From NCBI GenBank assembly GCA_034008185.1, contig CM067081.1:187137510-187201509 (forward strand): a DNA stretch of 64,000 bases, read 5' to 3'. This document shows positions 49,223 through 62,180 of this stretch, one piece after another. Positions within the stretch are counted from its first letter, which is position 1. Every line of letters starts with the position of its first letter. The position numbers and the translations under genes were made by a program. This DNA is from Gorsachius magnificus (lineage: Eukaryota > Chordata > Aves > Pelecaniformes > Ardeidae). Below the pieces are notes generated by a model. It searched no databases and was not told where the DNA came from. It worked only from the letters and a program-made list of their open reading frames with translations.

Positions 49223-52200
49223 TGTGAAATAAATAAATACCCAAGATAGAAGAGACTTGCAAATACCTGGTCTAACTGAAACCAAACATTTCAGTGTTGA
49301 GGTTTCTTACAGTAAGCAAAGCTTCAAGAATTTCCCCACTCTTCACCTTTAAGGACAAGCTACTGCATAATGTCTGCTGAGAGCTTTACACAGGATTTAA
49401 TAAAAGCAGAGTCAGGCTCTGTCTGCATGAAACATTCAGCAGCTGGTAGAAGGAAAGTGTCTAGGAATGGTCTGCTTTCATTGACATTCCTGATATTTCT
49501 ATTTCTGATACATAAAAAGTTGCTGTGTATACATCACATTTGTGCCACAAGTACTCTTAAGAGATGGAGGCAGAAGCACACTCTCAAGCTTCATATGCCA
49601 AGATGAGAAAAATCAACTCAATTCTCAAAACCTTGTAAAGTTGCCAAGGTCAGGAAGACCACGAATTATAGGGTGCTGTAAGTGATAGTTGCATACATTA
49701 AAGGTGTTTGTCATGGCAATACATATTTTTCATTTTCTGTTCATAGAGAATAGATTGCTCATATAAACAGAAGGTGAAAAAGTATTAAGTTAGCATTCCT
49801 ATTGATCAATATTTTTCTTTGCTCCTTCTCCATCTTTAAAATTTAATTACGCTTGAGCTTGTTCACTTTCAACCATATGCAAATTAATGAGACAGAGGCA
49901 AACGTAACAACTGTTTGTTGTTCTCTAACCAGTGCAGAGTTCTGTATAAGCCATGGCACATACCTTTTCAGTTCAATTCTCTATGCAGCTTCAGATTCCT
50001 CAGTGCAATGTGTTTTGAGACTTAGAAGCAGAATAAATATTAGTCTCAGTGGAGCATCCCCTTTAGCAACTTCAGAGGGTGGTAACTGTGTTACAAAGGA
50101 GAATGTGAGTTTTCTTCTGACACAGGTGTAGAACAGGAACATCATCAGAGGAAAAATCAGAAATGGGGGCTTAGGTGGGATGGAGTAATTTTATCAGAAA
50201 AAAAGAAGACTGAGGACGTCTCAAAATTCTGTGGATCCAATTGTCTCATGCTCATTTCCTCTCCTTCCAGCTCCAAGATGGCTAGTTCTTCCCCTGTGTC
50301 TCTACCACTGTTGAGACGGCCTGGAAGGGCTCAGTAGCTTGGGTTCAGTTTTTCATGTGTGTTGCTTTCTCTCACCACAGAGCTCATTGGGAACCTCTGC
50401 TCTAGGCACCAGTGATTCACCCCCAGAGATACCTACTGCTGCCCCACTAGCACAGTCCCAGACAGGATACAGAACAGACCCATGCCTGTGCCTCCACACA
50501 GGAGTGGGTTCATGAGTGAGAAGTTCAGTAGGAGCTCTGGGAAGAACCATCCCTCGTCCACCCCTTTTCCCTGGAGGCCAGACACTGGAGTGAAGAGCAC
50601 GTGCAAGAGGAATTAAGACCAATCTTTTGATTGCAGGATCAAAGGCAAAATCTCTTTAGCCTTTTGGCATATTCTCCACACCATGTCCCAGAGATGGAGC
50701 TGTACGGCCTGTTTAGAAAAGGGCTGCAAGGAGCCCCATAAAGTTGAGGCACTTCACAACCCAACCCAAAGATATGGAGTCTTTTCCTGAATATAACCTT
50801 ACAGGCTAACTAACTCTGCCTTAGGCAGTCTGCAGCAATTAAAACATGTCTTTACTGCTTCAGTGTAGTGCACTATAGTAGTCTGCAAATTCTAATATTG
50901 CTTCAAAGACTTTTTTTGCCATGTACCCCATTGACTGTGAGTCCTGTGCTATGACTGACAAAGACAAAAGGCCTCACCTTGCAGTTCGTGCCAGACCTGG
51001 GTTTGTGTTTACAACACAGTCTTGCCCAAGGACTGAGCAGACAGGTGGTGCTGACAGCAGCCCTCTGGCAATGGCAGAAAACATTCACAGGAAGCAGAGG
51101 GAGAAACCTCCAGCCTGGAAGTCGATGACCTTAGCGGTGTTGTAGTGGTGACAGTCAGAGAGGGCAGGGAGGCTCACACTTTGGAAGTGCTACTGTAGAA
51201 AGACATAGAGAAAAGAGAGAAAAACTAATTTGTAGCATAAGGACTTCATAAGTAGATGAAGACAATGTCAGCAAAAAGAGCACATTCATTTGTGAAAGGC
51301 TTGAGGGAGAGGTCGCTTTCTTCTTTAAATCAGCACGTCTACATAGATTTCAATGAAACTACATTGATTTACCTCTGTTGGATACCTAGTTATTTCTACA
51401 GTAAAAGAAAAGCTTAATAAATATTATGGATTGTATTCTCACCCTGTATAAATTGTTACAGTTCCTTTGATATCAGTGGAACTGCACTAGATTACGACAG
51501 ACAAAGGTCAGGCTCAACTATACCAAAGAGCATTCACTGAATGCTTACTGAGCTTTTGTGGTTCAGCTTCCCTGCACAGGAACTCTCACTGTGTAAAGTG
51601 CTTTGAGGAGCTGACTCCCTACATGAAAAGGGGCTAAGGTAGTCTGCAAAAGCCATTTTAGGATCTTTATGGAAGTTTGGTGCAGAATAGATATTGATAT
51701 TTACTCATGCAAATGTAAATGTAACTGTTCCATGTAGAACACCCTGATGACTGAAGAAGGTATTATGTGCATTTAGTTTATTATGCCTGATGTAGAATTA
51801 AAGAAAAGAAAAAAGGTAACAGCCAGTTTGTCAAACTGAAATCTGGTTATGGCTGTCAAAGTTTGTAAGCTACTTCAGCTGCTCAGTTTGAAAAAGCAGC
51901 AAAAGGCTATTTGCAGATGTGCCTGAGTTCATCCCTTGTGACCTTATGTGAGCCTGAACTGTACTGACACAATCACATTTCTCCATCTCACTTCACAGAT
52001 ATATCTGTAAGAGTTGGAATCATTTCTGTAAAGTTATGAAAGCTGTGTGTTCTGCCTTGAGATATTACTTGAGGAAGTCACTCATATATTGATTCCTGTT
52101 ATTGCTGGTTTTAGCAAGATAAGACTTCTAATCCATCTGCTGAATGTTACTCTGCCAAAGATTAAACAGCTTTCATGCCCCCCCCCCCAAATTAAAATAG

Positions 52201-55200
52201 AGAAAAAAAGAAAAAATGAAAAAGATTAGGGTGTTGATGGATTAAGGAAGCTCTATTTTCAGAAATAAGCAAGAAGCAACAAGACATGCTGTTTTCTGGG
52301 TCAGCGCCAGCTTCTGAAGCTTTAAAGACCACTTCCGTCCACAAAGAACAGAATGGAAAAACCCCAAGTGTGCGGCATCACTACCTATAAAACCAGCAAA
52401 TTTTCACCCAAGTCAAATGAAGGGCTTCACATACCCTGCTCAGAGGTGCAGGCTCTTAGCCTACCATCCTTATCCTCCTCTGTTCTGAAAACAAGAATGC
52501 TTCTGTGAACTTGAAAGTCCAGTTTGCTCTAACGACTGTGAAAATCCAGAACACTCTCTGATAACAATGAGGTTGGGTGAGCCTGAAACTAGTATAAGTA
52601 AGCACAGTTTTTCTTGTTCTTTCCAAAGGCACTGAAGAAAGGAAGGTATTTTAGAAGGGACAGTGGGATCTCAGGAGAGAGAATGAAGACAGAAAACTGT
52701 TACTAGGGAGCCTGGGAAGAGTGAAAAAACATCCTCAGCAAGGAATGTAAGAAATTTTAAGTATCCAAGGTAGGGAAGAATGCTCATTATCTTTGTCATA
52801 TTTGTTGGTTTCCCCAGTGATTATGGAATGGAAAGTAATGTTAGCAGATTTCTCTCTCTAATGAAGTAAGCTGAAATGACCTTGTATGATGAATTTGTAG
52901 TAACTGAAATTTATATACTAATACACTAATATGTGTTTTATGCCTATATATTTCTTGTTTGCTGACATTAGTTGGACAGAAGTGAAATAAAAACTTTGCG
53001 TATTTGGTGAAAAGGAGAATTATATACAATATATAAAATAAAGAATTACAAAATAGCTGGAGTTTCACATCAGTTCTGAAACATTGAAGACCTTTATCCT
53101 CCTTTGTCACAAGTACTTGTAGCTATTAAAATTTAGAGATATAAGCTTTGCCATTTAAATACTGGCATCATTTATAACAAACGTATATGTGCCCATAAAT
53201 GCACACACACACGCGCACACACAAACACAAGCACAAATCAGGGCACTAAACATTGAAAAGAAAAAACCAAAACACCATCATATACACCTGAGAATATGGC
53301 CATTGGTGATGAAGGCCGCATACACATGGAAACAGGTGAAAGATCAGACAAGATGATCAGACCAATACATATTAGATCAATAGAGCAGTTCATATTGACT
53401 GCAAAGGTGTGGGATGGATCCATATCGTGTGCACATGGGAAGCCTAGCAAGGTCTTCCAAAACTTAAAATTTGGTATTGTTAACCCATTCTAGCCTTTCC
53501 CTGGCTCTGGTTTTTGACTTGTAAGAGATCCCTTGTTCAGTGTATCCACATCAAGACACTGTATTTTTGAAAGAAACTGGTCTTTTCTTGGTATCAAAGA
53601 CTGATCCATCATAGCAATTCTGATTTAAACAAAGATACTGCTGTGGATTCAGAGGAAGGGCCAGCATTTCTGAGGACCTCTCAAATGTTAATGGGCTTTG
53701 CCATCCATATTTTACCCTGGAACAATAAGGAAATATATCACAAAGATTGGTACTGAGACAGTAAATGCAGCTTGTTCAAAAAAAGTTCTGAGTGAAGTGA
53801 ATACAAGCATCCTGATCATCTGACCAGAGTCTAGTGCATTTTCTGGGTGCTATATCCTAGATTTCAGAACTAGATTTGGCATCTGAATACTGACCAAGAC
53901 TTAGGGAATTTTAGACCAAGATGGAGCTTTGATTGTTTTTTAAGACTGAAGACCAAGAAATGGCGCATTTGCCTTCCAGGATCAGACCCTGAAGAATAGA
54001 AAATAAATGCATTTATTATATCGATGCTTTATTTCAAAGATATCTGTTCCATTTGCTACAAGTGCTTCTTGGTATAAGAGACATAGTAGTTAAAGTGATA
54101 TGTAAGCATAAGTAACTATGTGATTATACATTAATGCTTTAGAAAGACTGTATGTGAAGTCATTCCATTAACAGCATCACTTAACCTGAACATGTTTCAT
54201 TCTCCTGCTTTAACCTTCAGATGTGCAGATTTAATATATCCAATTTTTTCAACTATCTCTGAGGTCCTGCTATAGGTTTTTTGTAGACACTGGGGAAACT
54301 GTTATGACCCCTTTCAGTCATGAGATAATTTTCTTCAGACCAGATTATGCTGAACAAATTATTCTCTTTTTTAACATGAATAAGCCTAATAATTTCAGTG
54401 GTACTGCACTGAAACTAGAGTGTAGCTTTTATAATTTAAACTACAATTATAATTTCTTTAATATAAACTGAGATAAAAATCCAAGGAAAGGTGAAATCTT
54501 TATGTCTTTTGATTTTTATTTTTTTTCCCTACTGGTTCAAGCCTGGGGGAACACTTCAGACTGTAATTATTTTGTAGAGCACTTGAGCATTTCTATTGCT
54601 TGAAAAGACAGCAACTCATCTTTCCTAACTATAGAAAGCAATGCTGCAGTTTGCAGTAATTAAAGTCTGCTGTAGTTATGTATTTTATAATTAGTCTTAT
54701 TATGGTTCATAGGGTTTAAATTTCCACGTTTTGTTCTGCATCCAAATGTAAATAGCTCCCAAATAACACAATAAACTAGTAAATTCTCTTTAGATACTAA
54801 CACCCGCTTGCTAAAGTTCACTAATACGAATTCTGCTTCAGGACTAAAGCTGGCCTTTCCCACATTCATATTCAAAGCAAGTAGACAATAAAGAAACAAC
54901 AGACAATAAACCCTCTGGAGTAGTCAAGAATGATCCAAGAGGGACTTGTGATGAACATCCCATTTCATACTATTAAGGGGAAACAAACTTTCCCTTGTCA
55001 TCCACATATGAAATTCTGTACCAGCGTTCCAAAGTTCACTCATGGATTCTAGGATAAGAGTGAGTCCAGCTGGAAGGCCCAGTAGCCTGTGTATGTGTCA
55101 CAGGCAAAAGCTGGGACCGCCTGAAGGCATCTGTGAATTTTGTGCTTTCAGATCTTATTTTTTTATTGTGTTCTTATTTTCTTCTGCTCCACACTGAAGA

Positions 55201-56079
55201 TTTTTCAGCTCAGTGTATGAGCAGCAATATGTATGTCTCTCAAGGTCATTAGAATTACAGAAAGTGTTGCCATCAAAGTTCATCTTGAGATATAAGCTTA
55301 CTTTACATGCTTTAAGATTAGCTTTGACATCATCTACCTAGTGTTTCAGCCACCTAGTCCTGCACCTTTGTCTTTCTATCAAAAAAAATGGGATGCTCCC
55401 CTCAGGCACATGAACTATATGACTTTGCTGTCTCTTCTGAGATATGATAATTACAGTGTCAATGTCAGTGCTTCTATCAACCTGAAAGTTGCAGTTCTAG
55501 TTATCATATTTTGCCACTTGACACTAGGTATTTGCTGAAAACAGCATAGGTGGAAATGAACGAGACATTTACATAGCAGTCTGTCCAAATCTTGAAGCAA
55601 CAAAACTATGACAACAACAGCATAATATTCCCATTCAAAAACTAATTTTGAGTTCAGTCAGTGGCTGGCGCCACAATTTACCAAAGTATTGCTAGCCATG
55701 CTGAAATATTTTGTGATATCATCGGCAATCACTGCATTTCATTACCAAGATAACAAAACTTGTTGGCAGCCTGAGTCACACGTTATCAGTGGACATGAAG
55801 GGGACTGTTACAAGCCAGCCTGTCCTCTGCGAAGCATAAATTCTGTGTCTTGGGGTTTTTGATAGACTGTGAGATCACTGTGCTTTGTAGCAAAGCAATC
55901 AATAGTCAATAGGATATCTGCAGGATATGAGCCTTTTTTTTTTTGCCTTTATAGGTTTCAAGACTATGCCAATAGCTGTCCTTAAATTTGTCCATCAACA
56001 CTGGATCACACACAGTGCTAATATGAACTCAACTTAACTTATTTGTAAAAGAAATAAAGATTTCAGAAAACATCTTTGG
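49223..56079. other. Unassigned AT-rich DNA, no gene seen
   Basis: Nearly 7 kb with only short frames, none recognised. A run of eleven C lies at 52178-52188 and a CA repeat at 53.2 kb. The segments around 50.3-50.6 and 51.0-51.15 kb are less AT-rich but show nothing I can name. Confidence 0.45.
53202..53234. repeat. CA/CG microsatellite
   Basis: CACACACACACGCGCACACAC followed by an imperfect CA part. Confidence 0.85.
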
Positions 56080-56334
56080 TTAATAAGGTGAAACCTTCTC
56101 ATATAACAGAACTGCTGATCTACTAATTAGGGCAGCTAAATGGACTGTCCACAACTCAGAACAATTCATAGCGTCAAAGGCTTTAAAAGGATTATGAAAA
56201 TCACTTAAAAGTTTTGGTTTTCCTCCAGGTGCTTCATTTGAAAGAGCCATGTAGCAAAAAAAGTCTGTCATGGCACTGTCAGAATGGAATCCACGCTGAC
56301 TTCTACGTGACTTTCGAATTCTCTGCAAATTCAC
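56080..56334 (-). mobile_element. Possible ancient non-CR1 reverse transcriptase relic
   Basis: An 84-codon minus-strand frame contains SQRGF (residues 12-16), TDFF eight residues after the Phe of that block, and KAFDAMNCSELW (51-62). In many non-LTR reverse transcriptases (RTE-like and related clades) QCGF(R) is followed by TTDMIF at this distance and then by KAFDxVNxxxLW about 37 residues after the G of GF; here the distance is 36. CR1 has CLTNL in the place of TTDMIF, so CR1 fits less well. The catalytic Asp before KAFD appears as Asn48. Nothing recognisable continues on either side. Either a very old LINE of another clade or a chance match. Confidence 0.4.
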
Positions 56335-56498
56335 TAGGCAAACAATTTAACAGAACTGGCATACATCATTCCAGCAGCTGCTGAATTCTACCACTCATCT
56401 GAGACTGATAATCTCCCTCTTTCATAAGCCAACCAGCTGGATAGATCCTTTTTTTGAAAAGGTCAAGGAAGGGACAGAGTGGGCATCTGCTTATTCAT

Positions 56499-56596
56499 TC
56501 TAAACTAGTCCCATTTAATTTCTGTCAAAACAGTGACTTTATTTTGCTCTAAACTAGTCCCATTTAATTTCTGTCAAAACAGTGACTTTATTTTGC
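56499..56596. repeat. Perfect tandem duplication, 49 bp x 2
   Basis: Units 56499-56547 and 56548-56596 are identical; both begin TCTAAACTAGTCCC and end TTTATTTTGC. Confidence 0.97.
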
Positions 56597-57984
56597 TACC
56601 ATTGTTCTAAAATGTGTCATGAGCAGGTGTATACACAGGACCTAGACCTTTTGTTTAGAGTCACACTGCCCTTAGCCTTGAGTCATCTATTCTGTCTTGT
56701 GAGATGCCATTAATCTATCATATTTGCATACGGCATAAAAATGAATACAGCTATAGATTAAAAGCTACAAGATCAATATGTTCAGATCCTCTCTAGAGTA
56801 AAGGGATATTTTCAAAGCTATTGTTTCTATCTAATCAATAGACTTGGAGCCAGAAAATTAAGTAGACACTGAGCCTACAGAGTCATCTGACCTGATGGAA
56901 ATCTGTCCAGGTTGAGCTCTCTTCTAGTGAATTGTGAGCAAGCCATGACTTTATGACTACTTGCAGGGCACTGATTAACAAGACTCCTGTGGGAAGCCAA
57001 CTATGTATACTCGGTATTGATGCTCAGAACTACTATTTCTACAAAGAATGGGGAGAAGGCAGAATCCTAAGTTGGGATTTATAGCAGCTGGAATACTTAG
57101 TGAGAAACACACAAGACAGTAAATAGAAACCCCAGATTCTTTGTGCAGAACTTTGGCTCTTAGGGTTTTACTTCTGAATTGTATAAAACTGGTGTACAGA
57201 GTCTGATACTCTCGTCATGGCTAAGGCAAGTAAGAAAGCATGAGAGAAGAACTTTGATTAATTTTGCATAATTTAACATAAAATGTTCACTAGATATAAA
57301 TGTGAAATAATTTAGAGAACAAATCACTAGGATTCCTGTTTTGGAACTGAGTCTTCTGCAGACATTCTGAAAAGTTTGTCTTCCTCTTGTTTCTGTCCAA
57401 AATTCTGGGCCCATTTATTTTGTGTTCTTTGCTGAACAGTAGGCTAAAGAAAAGGGTTGTGCTCCTACTTCTAATATCTTATAATCTAGTCCAACGCAAC
57501 AGCAGAAAGAAGTCAGGTCACCCACTGTCATTTCCACTGAGCTTTCCGAGCTTTTCAGATTTCTGAACCAGGAGTTATATTTGTTATATTAAGTAGCACA
57601 GGTTTAGGTACCTAGGAAAGCCATTGTTTGAAACATTAAGCAGTGAAGGTGTCTCAAACACCTAGGCATTTTAGGCATGTTTTTTCTGCTTTGCTCTCTT
57701 GAACTCAGTTTCCCAATTTCAACTCCAAGATCCTTGGCATTTTCTTGAATAAGTCTCCTGTTCTCCATATTATCATGTTTTAAAAAAAAGATATCAGTAA
57801 GCATCTAAGAGATAGTTAAGCTTATGGTAATTGTATTTATCTAGAAATGAAGACATAAGTATCTTAAAATTAAAATTTGAACGAACTGCTCACTGGAAAA
57901 TTAAGACATCTAAAAAGTGTCTGCAGCCTCATTTAAAAAGCTTGCAAATTCAATCATACCAACTTCTTAACCTCAGTATGAAAA
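56597..57984. other. Unassigned AT-rich DNA, no gene seen
   Basis: No recognised feature between the tandem duplication and the next CR1. Confidence 0.5.
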
Positions 57985-58382
57985 ATAAACTTGAGAGTTG
58001 AAGACTTGTTTAGCCTACAGAAGAAAAGGCTCAATGGACATCTTATTGCAGCCTTTCAATACTTAAAGGGGGCTTCTACGAAAGATGGAGAGAGACTTTT
58101 TACCAGGGCTTGTAGTGGTGGCACAAAGGGTAATGGTTTTAAACTAAAAGAGGGTAGATTTAGATTACATATATTGAAGACGTTCTTTACTATGAGGGTG
58201 GCGAGATACTGGAACAGGTTGCCCATAGAAGTTGTAGCTGCCCCATCCTTGGAAGTATTGAAGATCATGTTGGACAATGTTTTGAGCAGTCTGATTTAGT
58301 GGAAGATGTCCCTGTCCATAGCAGGGAGGTTGGACTAGATGATCTTTAAAGGTCCCTTCCAACCCAAACCGTTCTATGATTC
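57985..58382 (+). mobile_element. CR1 LINE, 5'-truncated 3' end
   Basis: A plus-strand frame of 102 codons reads [74 protein letters not shown] and LDNVLSSLI before TAG. The 3' UTR GGAGGTTGGACTAGATGATC and a short tail (TTCTATGATTC) follow. The frame is still open, so its age is moderate. Same 3' UTR type as the 49.0-kb copy. Confidence 0.96.
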
Positions 58383-61355
58383 AGCTTTATCCTAAAGGAT
58401 TCAAGCACTAGAACTAAAGGAATGATTTCCTGTTCTGCTGAAATAGGATAAAATTATGTTCAGAGGAAGATCACCATGACTTAATCACATTCTGAACATG
58501 ATGTTTTTTCTCCCTGTGCATGAATGTCAATGAGAGTGTGGGGTTATAGTTTCTTGTGGTTTAAGTAAAACTCCATTGTATAATAGAGTGCTTTCAGAAA
58601 GTCACTTAAGTAAAAAAATGCATTTCACATGAAAATAAATGTCATCAATAAATAACCTTTTTTGCCTTTTAATCTCACAGTAAGGCAAACATTTTAACAC
58701 AATTAATGTAAAAATGCGTAAATTACAGGCTCACAGTTCTGTTCTAAAAGCAGTGCCGTAGGGCAGTGACACTTTAATTTAAGGAGACAGCTATAGTGTC
58801 ACACTGTAGGAGGAAACAGGAGCTCTAACACACTCCCTTGATGAGCAATATTCATATTTATCATTTCACTTTTATCTGACCAATGATAGGCAAAGTGCTC
58901 TAGGGCAAGAGAGGTTCAGAAAACTAAAACCAGTAATAGTGCTTTGCTTATTTTTCTTAATCTTCCCTACATTTTATATTTATTCATGCTTGTCTATTAT
59001 ATTAATTCACCATCCAACTCTGTAAATCCCCGATAAGTACTAGTAGCAGATGTTGAAAAATCTTGCAGGTCAAATTCCCAATACAGGAAGAAATATTGAC
59101 AAGGTTTCAGTATTTTTTCATGTGTAACCCTTTTATACAAGTCCTGGAACAGAGGTGGAAAGAAACAGCACTCAAGTAATCCTCTTTCACAAATCAAAGC
59201 AAAACACTTCTAACTTGGCCTCAATGGATAAATTATGACTTGGGAACAGATTCTAGCTAGCAATCAAAGTACAGTGCAAATTCTTCCAGTGATCATGCAG
59301 TATCCTCTATCCAGAAATTTGTATAATTCTACTAACAAGAACACAGCTTGTCTACAAAGGTTGAGCAGTGGTTGCACACCTACAAATACCAATTCAGACG
59401 CCACCTTGTAATGTCTCCCAGAACATGTATTTTCACAATGTTTCCTAAGAATGAATTGGGTGAGGTGCAATTTCTTGGGAAAATAAATATGGATACACAT
59501 TCTGAATACATCTGTTACTCCCTTTTGAGTTGCAACACAAGAACCCTGACAAAATTTGAATGTGGACATTTAGCTGGTAGTAGCAAAATGAACTCTGGAA
59601 AAAAAGGATTCACAGATGTTTGCAAATAGTTTGGTTATTTTGCCTAATTTCTCTGTATCTGAGCTATTAGACCTTATACAGTCTAAATGGAAACAAAATT
59701 CCTGAAGCATTGCAAGGGAAAAGAAAAAGCCATGCATGTTTCATGTACTAGTAACCTTCCAGATAAACCTAAAGATGAGCAGTCCCTTTACTCACAGTAA
59801 TAAAAGAATCATTTAAGCAAATATGTGTGAGTAGAGTCTAATTGTGAAAGAGAAAATATGTTTTGATAAAAATTTATTTCCACATGCAGTTAATCAAGAG
59901 GTACATCCATTTGTTTATGTAGGTATATTGCCTGTTCATTAACCTCCAGCTCCACTTCTCTGAACTTTGACCTGCAGAGTCTCCATATAGAAATTATTTT
60001 CAACATTGTGTTCGTGAGAAGTTCCCATATAGAGTGGCCTCTTGGGCATAACTCTGCTTATCTGCTGTTTACCTGCAAATATTTGCATAGTCTTAACTTA
60101 GCTAGGCTTTCTTTTCCCTGAATGCTTATTTCATGGACATGATCACGAGTAATAAGATAATGGGGGGAGGGGTGGAGGGGTATTTCAAGAATTATTTTTC
60201 ATTAGAATTCTTAACCCATAAATAGTTATTCCATATGTGAAGAGTCCCTTTATTTATTGCTTTCTTTAAATACACTAATAAATATAGAAATGTCATTGTT
60301 CGATATACTAAATATAATTTCTCCATTGAGAGATTTTTAAACTAAATACATCAGGTTTCAGTTATTCATTTTGACAATCCAGTGACATTTCAGTGACAAA
60401 GGAAGTTAACATCATGAATATTTTTTGTATGCCTCACAATATGGTCCACCATCCATAACAGAGCACTGAGCATTGATTTTGAGCACTTGTAGCCCAGGGA
60501 TACATATTTTTCAAAGAAACTACTTGGTCATGTTAAATAATTTCCATTCTACCTACAGTATCTGATTTGCTTTAGAGACACTTACAGTTCTGTCGGTAAA
60601 ACTGAGATTGATTAGTACCACAGCATTGGAATACATAAGGCATGAAACCATGTAATATACTAAGTCTTAACCCTTTTATCCTTTAGATTGTTTTCTTTCA
60701 CTTAATTTGTTTTCATCCAGATAAAAATCAAACCAATCTATACAAGACCTCTCTTAACACCAAAGTCTCATTCTGCCATCCAATTAATTCCTTCTTCAAC
60801 AATTTATCCAGCTGACTCTTTTAGTTTAAACTTCTTGTTAGAGTTCAAATCTTTGACATGTCCCGTGTTTCAACAATGTGTTTATAGACTGACTTTCAGG
60901 TCAATGTCCTACTTAACCACATTCTATGACCTTTCAGTTCTGACCTAGTCACAGATTCAAACTCTGCTTTTATGACCAGTCTATGCTCTTGCTGTCAGAA
61001 TTTAAACCACTTTATGACATTCCAATTAGCCACTGTTTAATTTCAACAATTAAGGCAAAATCTGTCAAACAAGATAATTTACCTTTAAAAAAAACACTAA
61101 ACCTGTTGCAGTTTTTTCACTTTTCTTGAATCATTTTGACAAGGTGAGGGCAAAAAATTGTGAAATTTTTTTTTTTTTAAATATTTTAAAGTAGAAAGAG
61201 TTGATACACTTAAAGACACAGTTTACCTTGTTTATGTAGGTATTCATTGAAGGATTTTTTTCCCCCATCATGTTCCAATTGTGCTTTAAATTTCAGCTTG
61301 TTCTGCTGCAAGTACCACATGGCTTATAACTTTGCAGCATTTGACTTTATGGCAC
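58383..61355. other. Unassigned AT-rich DNA, no gene seen
   Basis: Short frames only, including a pair on both strands at 59.26-59.63 kb with no recognised motif. A G-rich stretch lies at 60163-60181. Confidence 0.5.
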
Positions 61356-62180
61356 CCGGACAAGTTGGAGAGGTGGGCCTCTGTGAACCTCATGAGGTTC
61401 AACAAGGCCAAGTGCAAGATCCTGCACCTGGGTTGGGGCAATCCCCAGTATCAATACAGACTGGAGGAAGAAAGGATCAAGAGCAGCCCTGCCGAGAGGG
61501 ACTTGGGGGTACGGATGGATGAAAAGCTGGACATGAGCTGGCAATGTGCGCTGGCAGCCCAGAAGGCCAACCGTACCCTGGGCTGCATCAAGAGAAGTGT
61601 GGCCAGCAGGTTGAGGGAGGTGATTCTGCCCCTCTACTCTGCTCTGGTGAGACCTCACCTGGAGTCCTGCGTCCAGCTCTGGAGCCCTCAGCACAAGAAG
61701 GACATGGAACTGTTGGAGCATGTCCAGAGGAGGGCTACTAAAATGATCCGAGGGCTGGAGCACCTCTCCCATGAGGACAGGCTGAGAGAGTTGGGGTTGT
61801 TCAGCCTGGAGAAGAGAAGGCTGCGGGGAGACCTGATTACAGCCTTTCAGTACTTAAAGGGAACCAACAGGAAAGATGGGGACAATCTTTTTAGCAGGGC
61901 CATTTGTGACAGGACAAGGGGTAATGGTTTTAAACTAAAACAGGGTAGGTTTAGACTGGATATAAGGAAGAAATTCTTTACAATGAGGGTGGTGAAACAC
62001 TGGAACAGGTTGCCCAGAGAGGTAGTGGAGGCCCCATCCCTGGCAACATTCAAGGCCAGGTTGGATGGGGCTCTGAGCAACCTGATCTAGTTAGTGGTGT
62101 CCCTGCTCACTGCAGGGGGGTTGGACTAGATGACCTCTAGGGGTCCCTTCCAGCCCAAAACATTCTATGGTTCTATGATT
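61356..62180 (+). mobile_element. CR1 LINE, 5'-truncated, young copy with open C-terminal ORF2
   Basis: Begins at [18 protein letters not shown], just after the RT core, and stays open for about 245 codons to LDGALSNLI and TAG at 62090. Blocks in order: [107 protein letters not shown]. The 3' UTR (GGGGGGTTGGACTAGATGACC) and tail (ATTCTATGGTTCTATGATT) follow. It keeps the 50 bp that the 42.85-kb copy has lost and is the best local reference for that subfamily. It has no endonuclease or RT and is not a gene. Confidence 0.97.

Noticed and set aside
60163..60181. G-rich run as a G-quadruplex
   Set aside because: Only three runs of three or more G are separated by loops; the fourth run is GG, so the usual four-run motif is not met.
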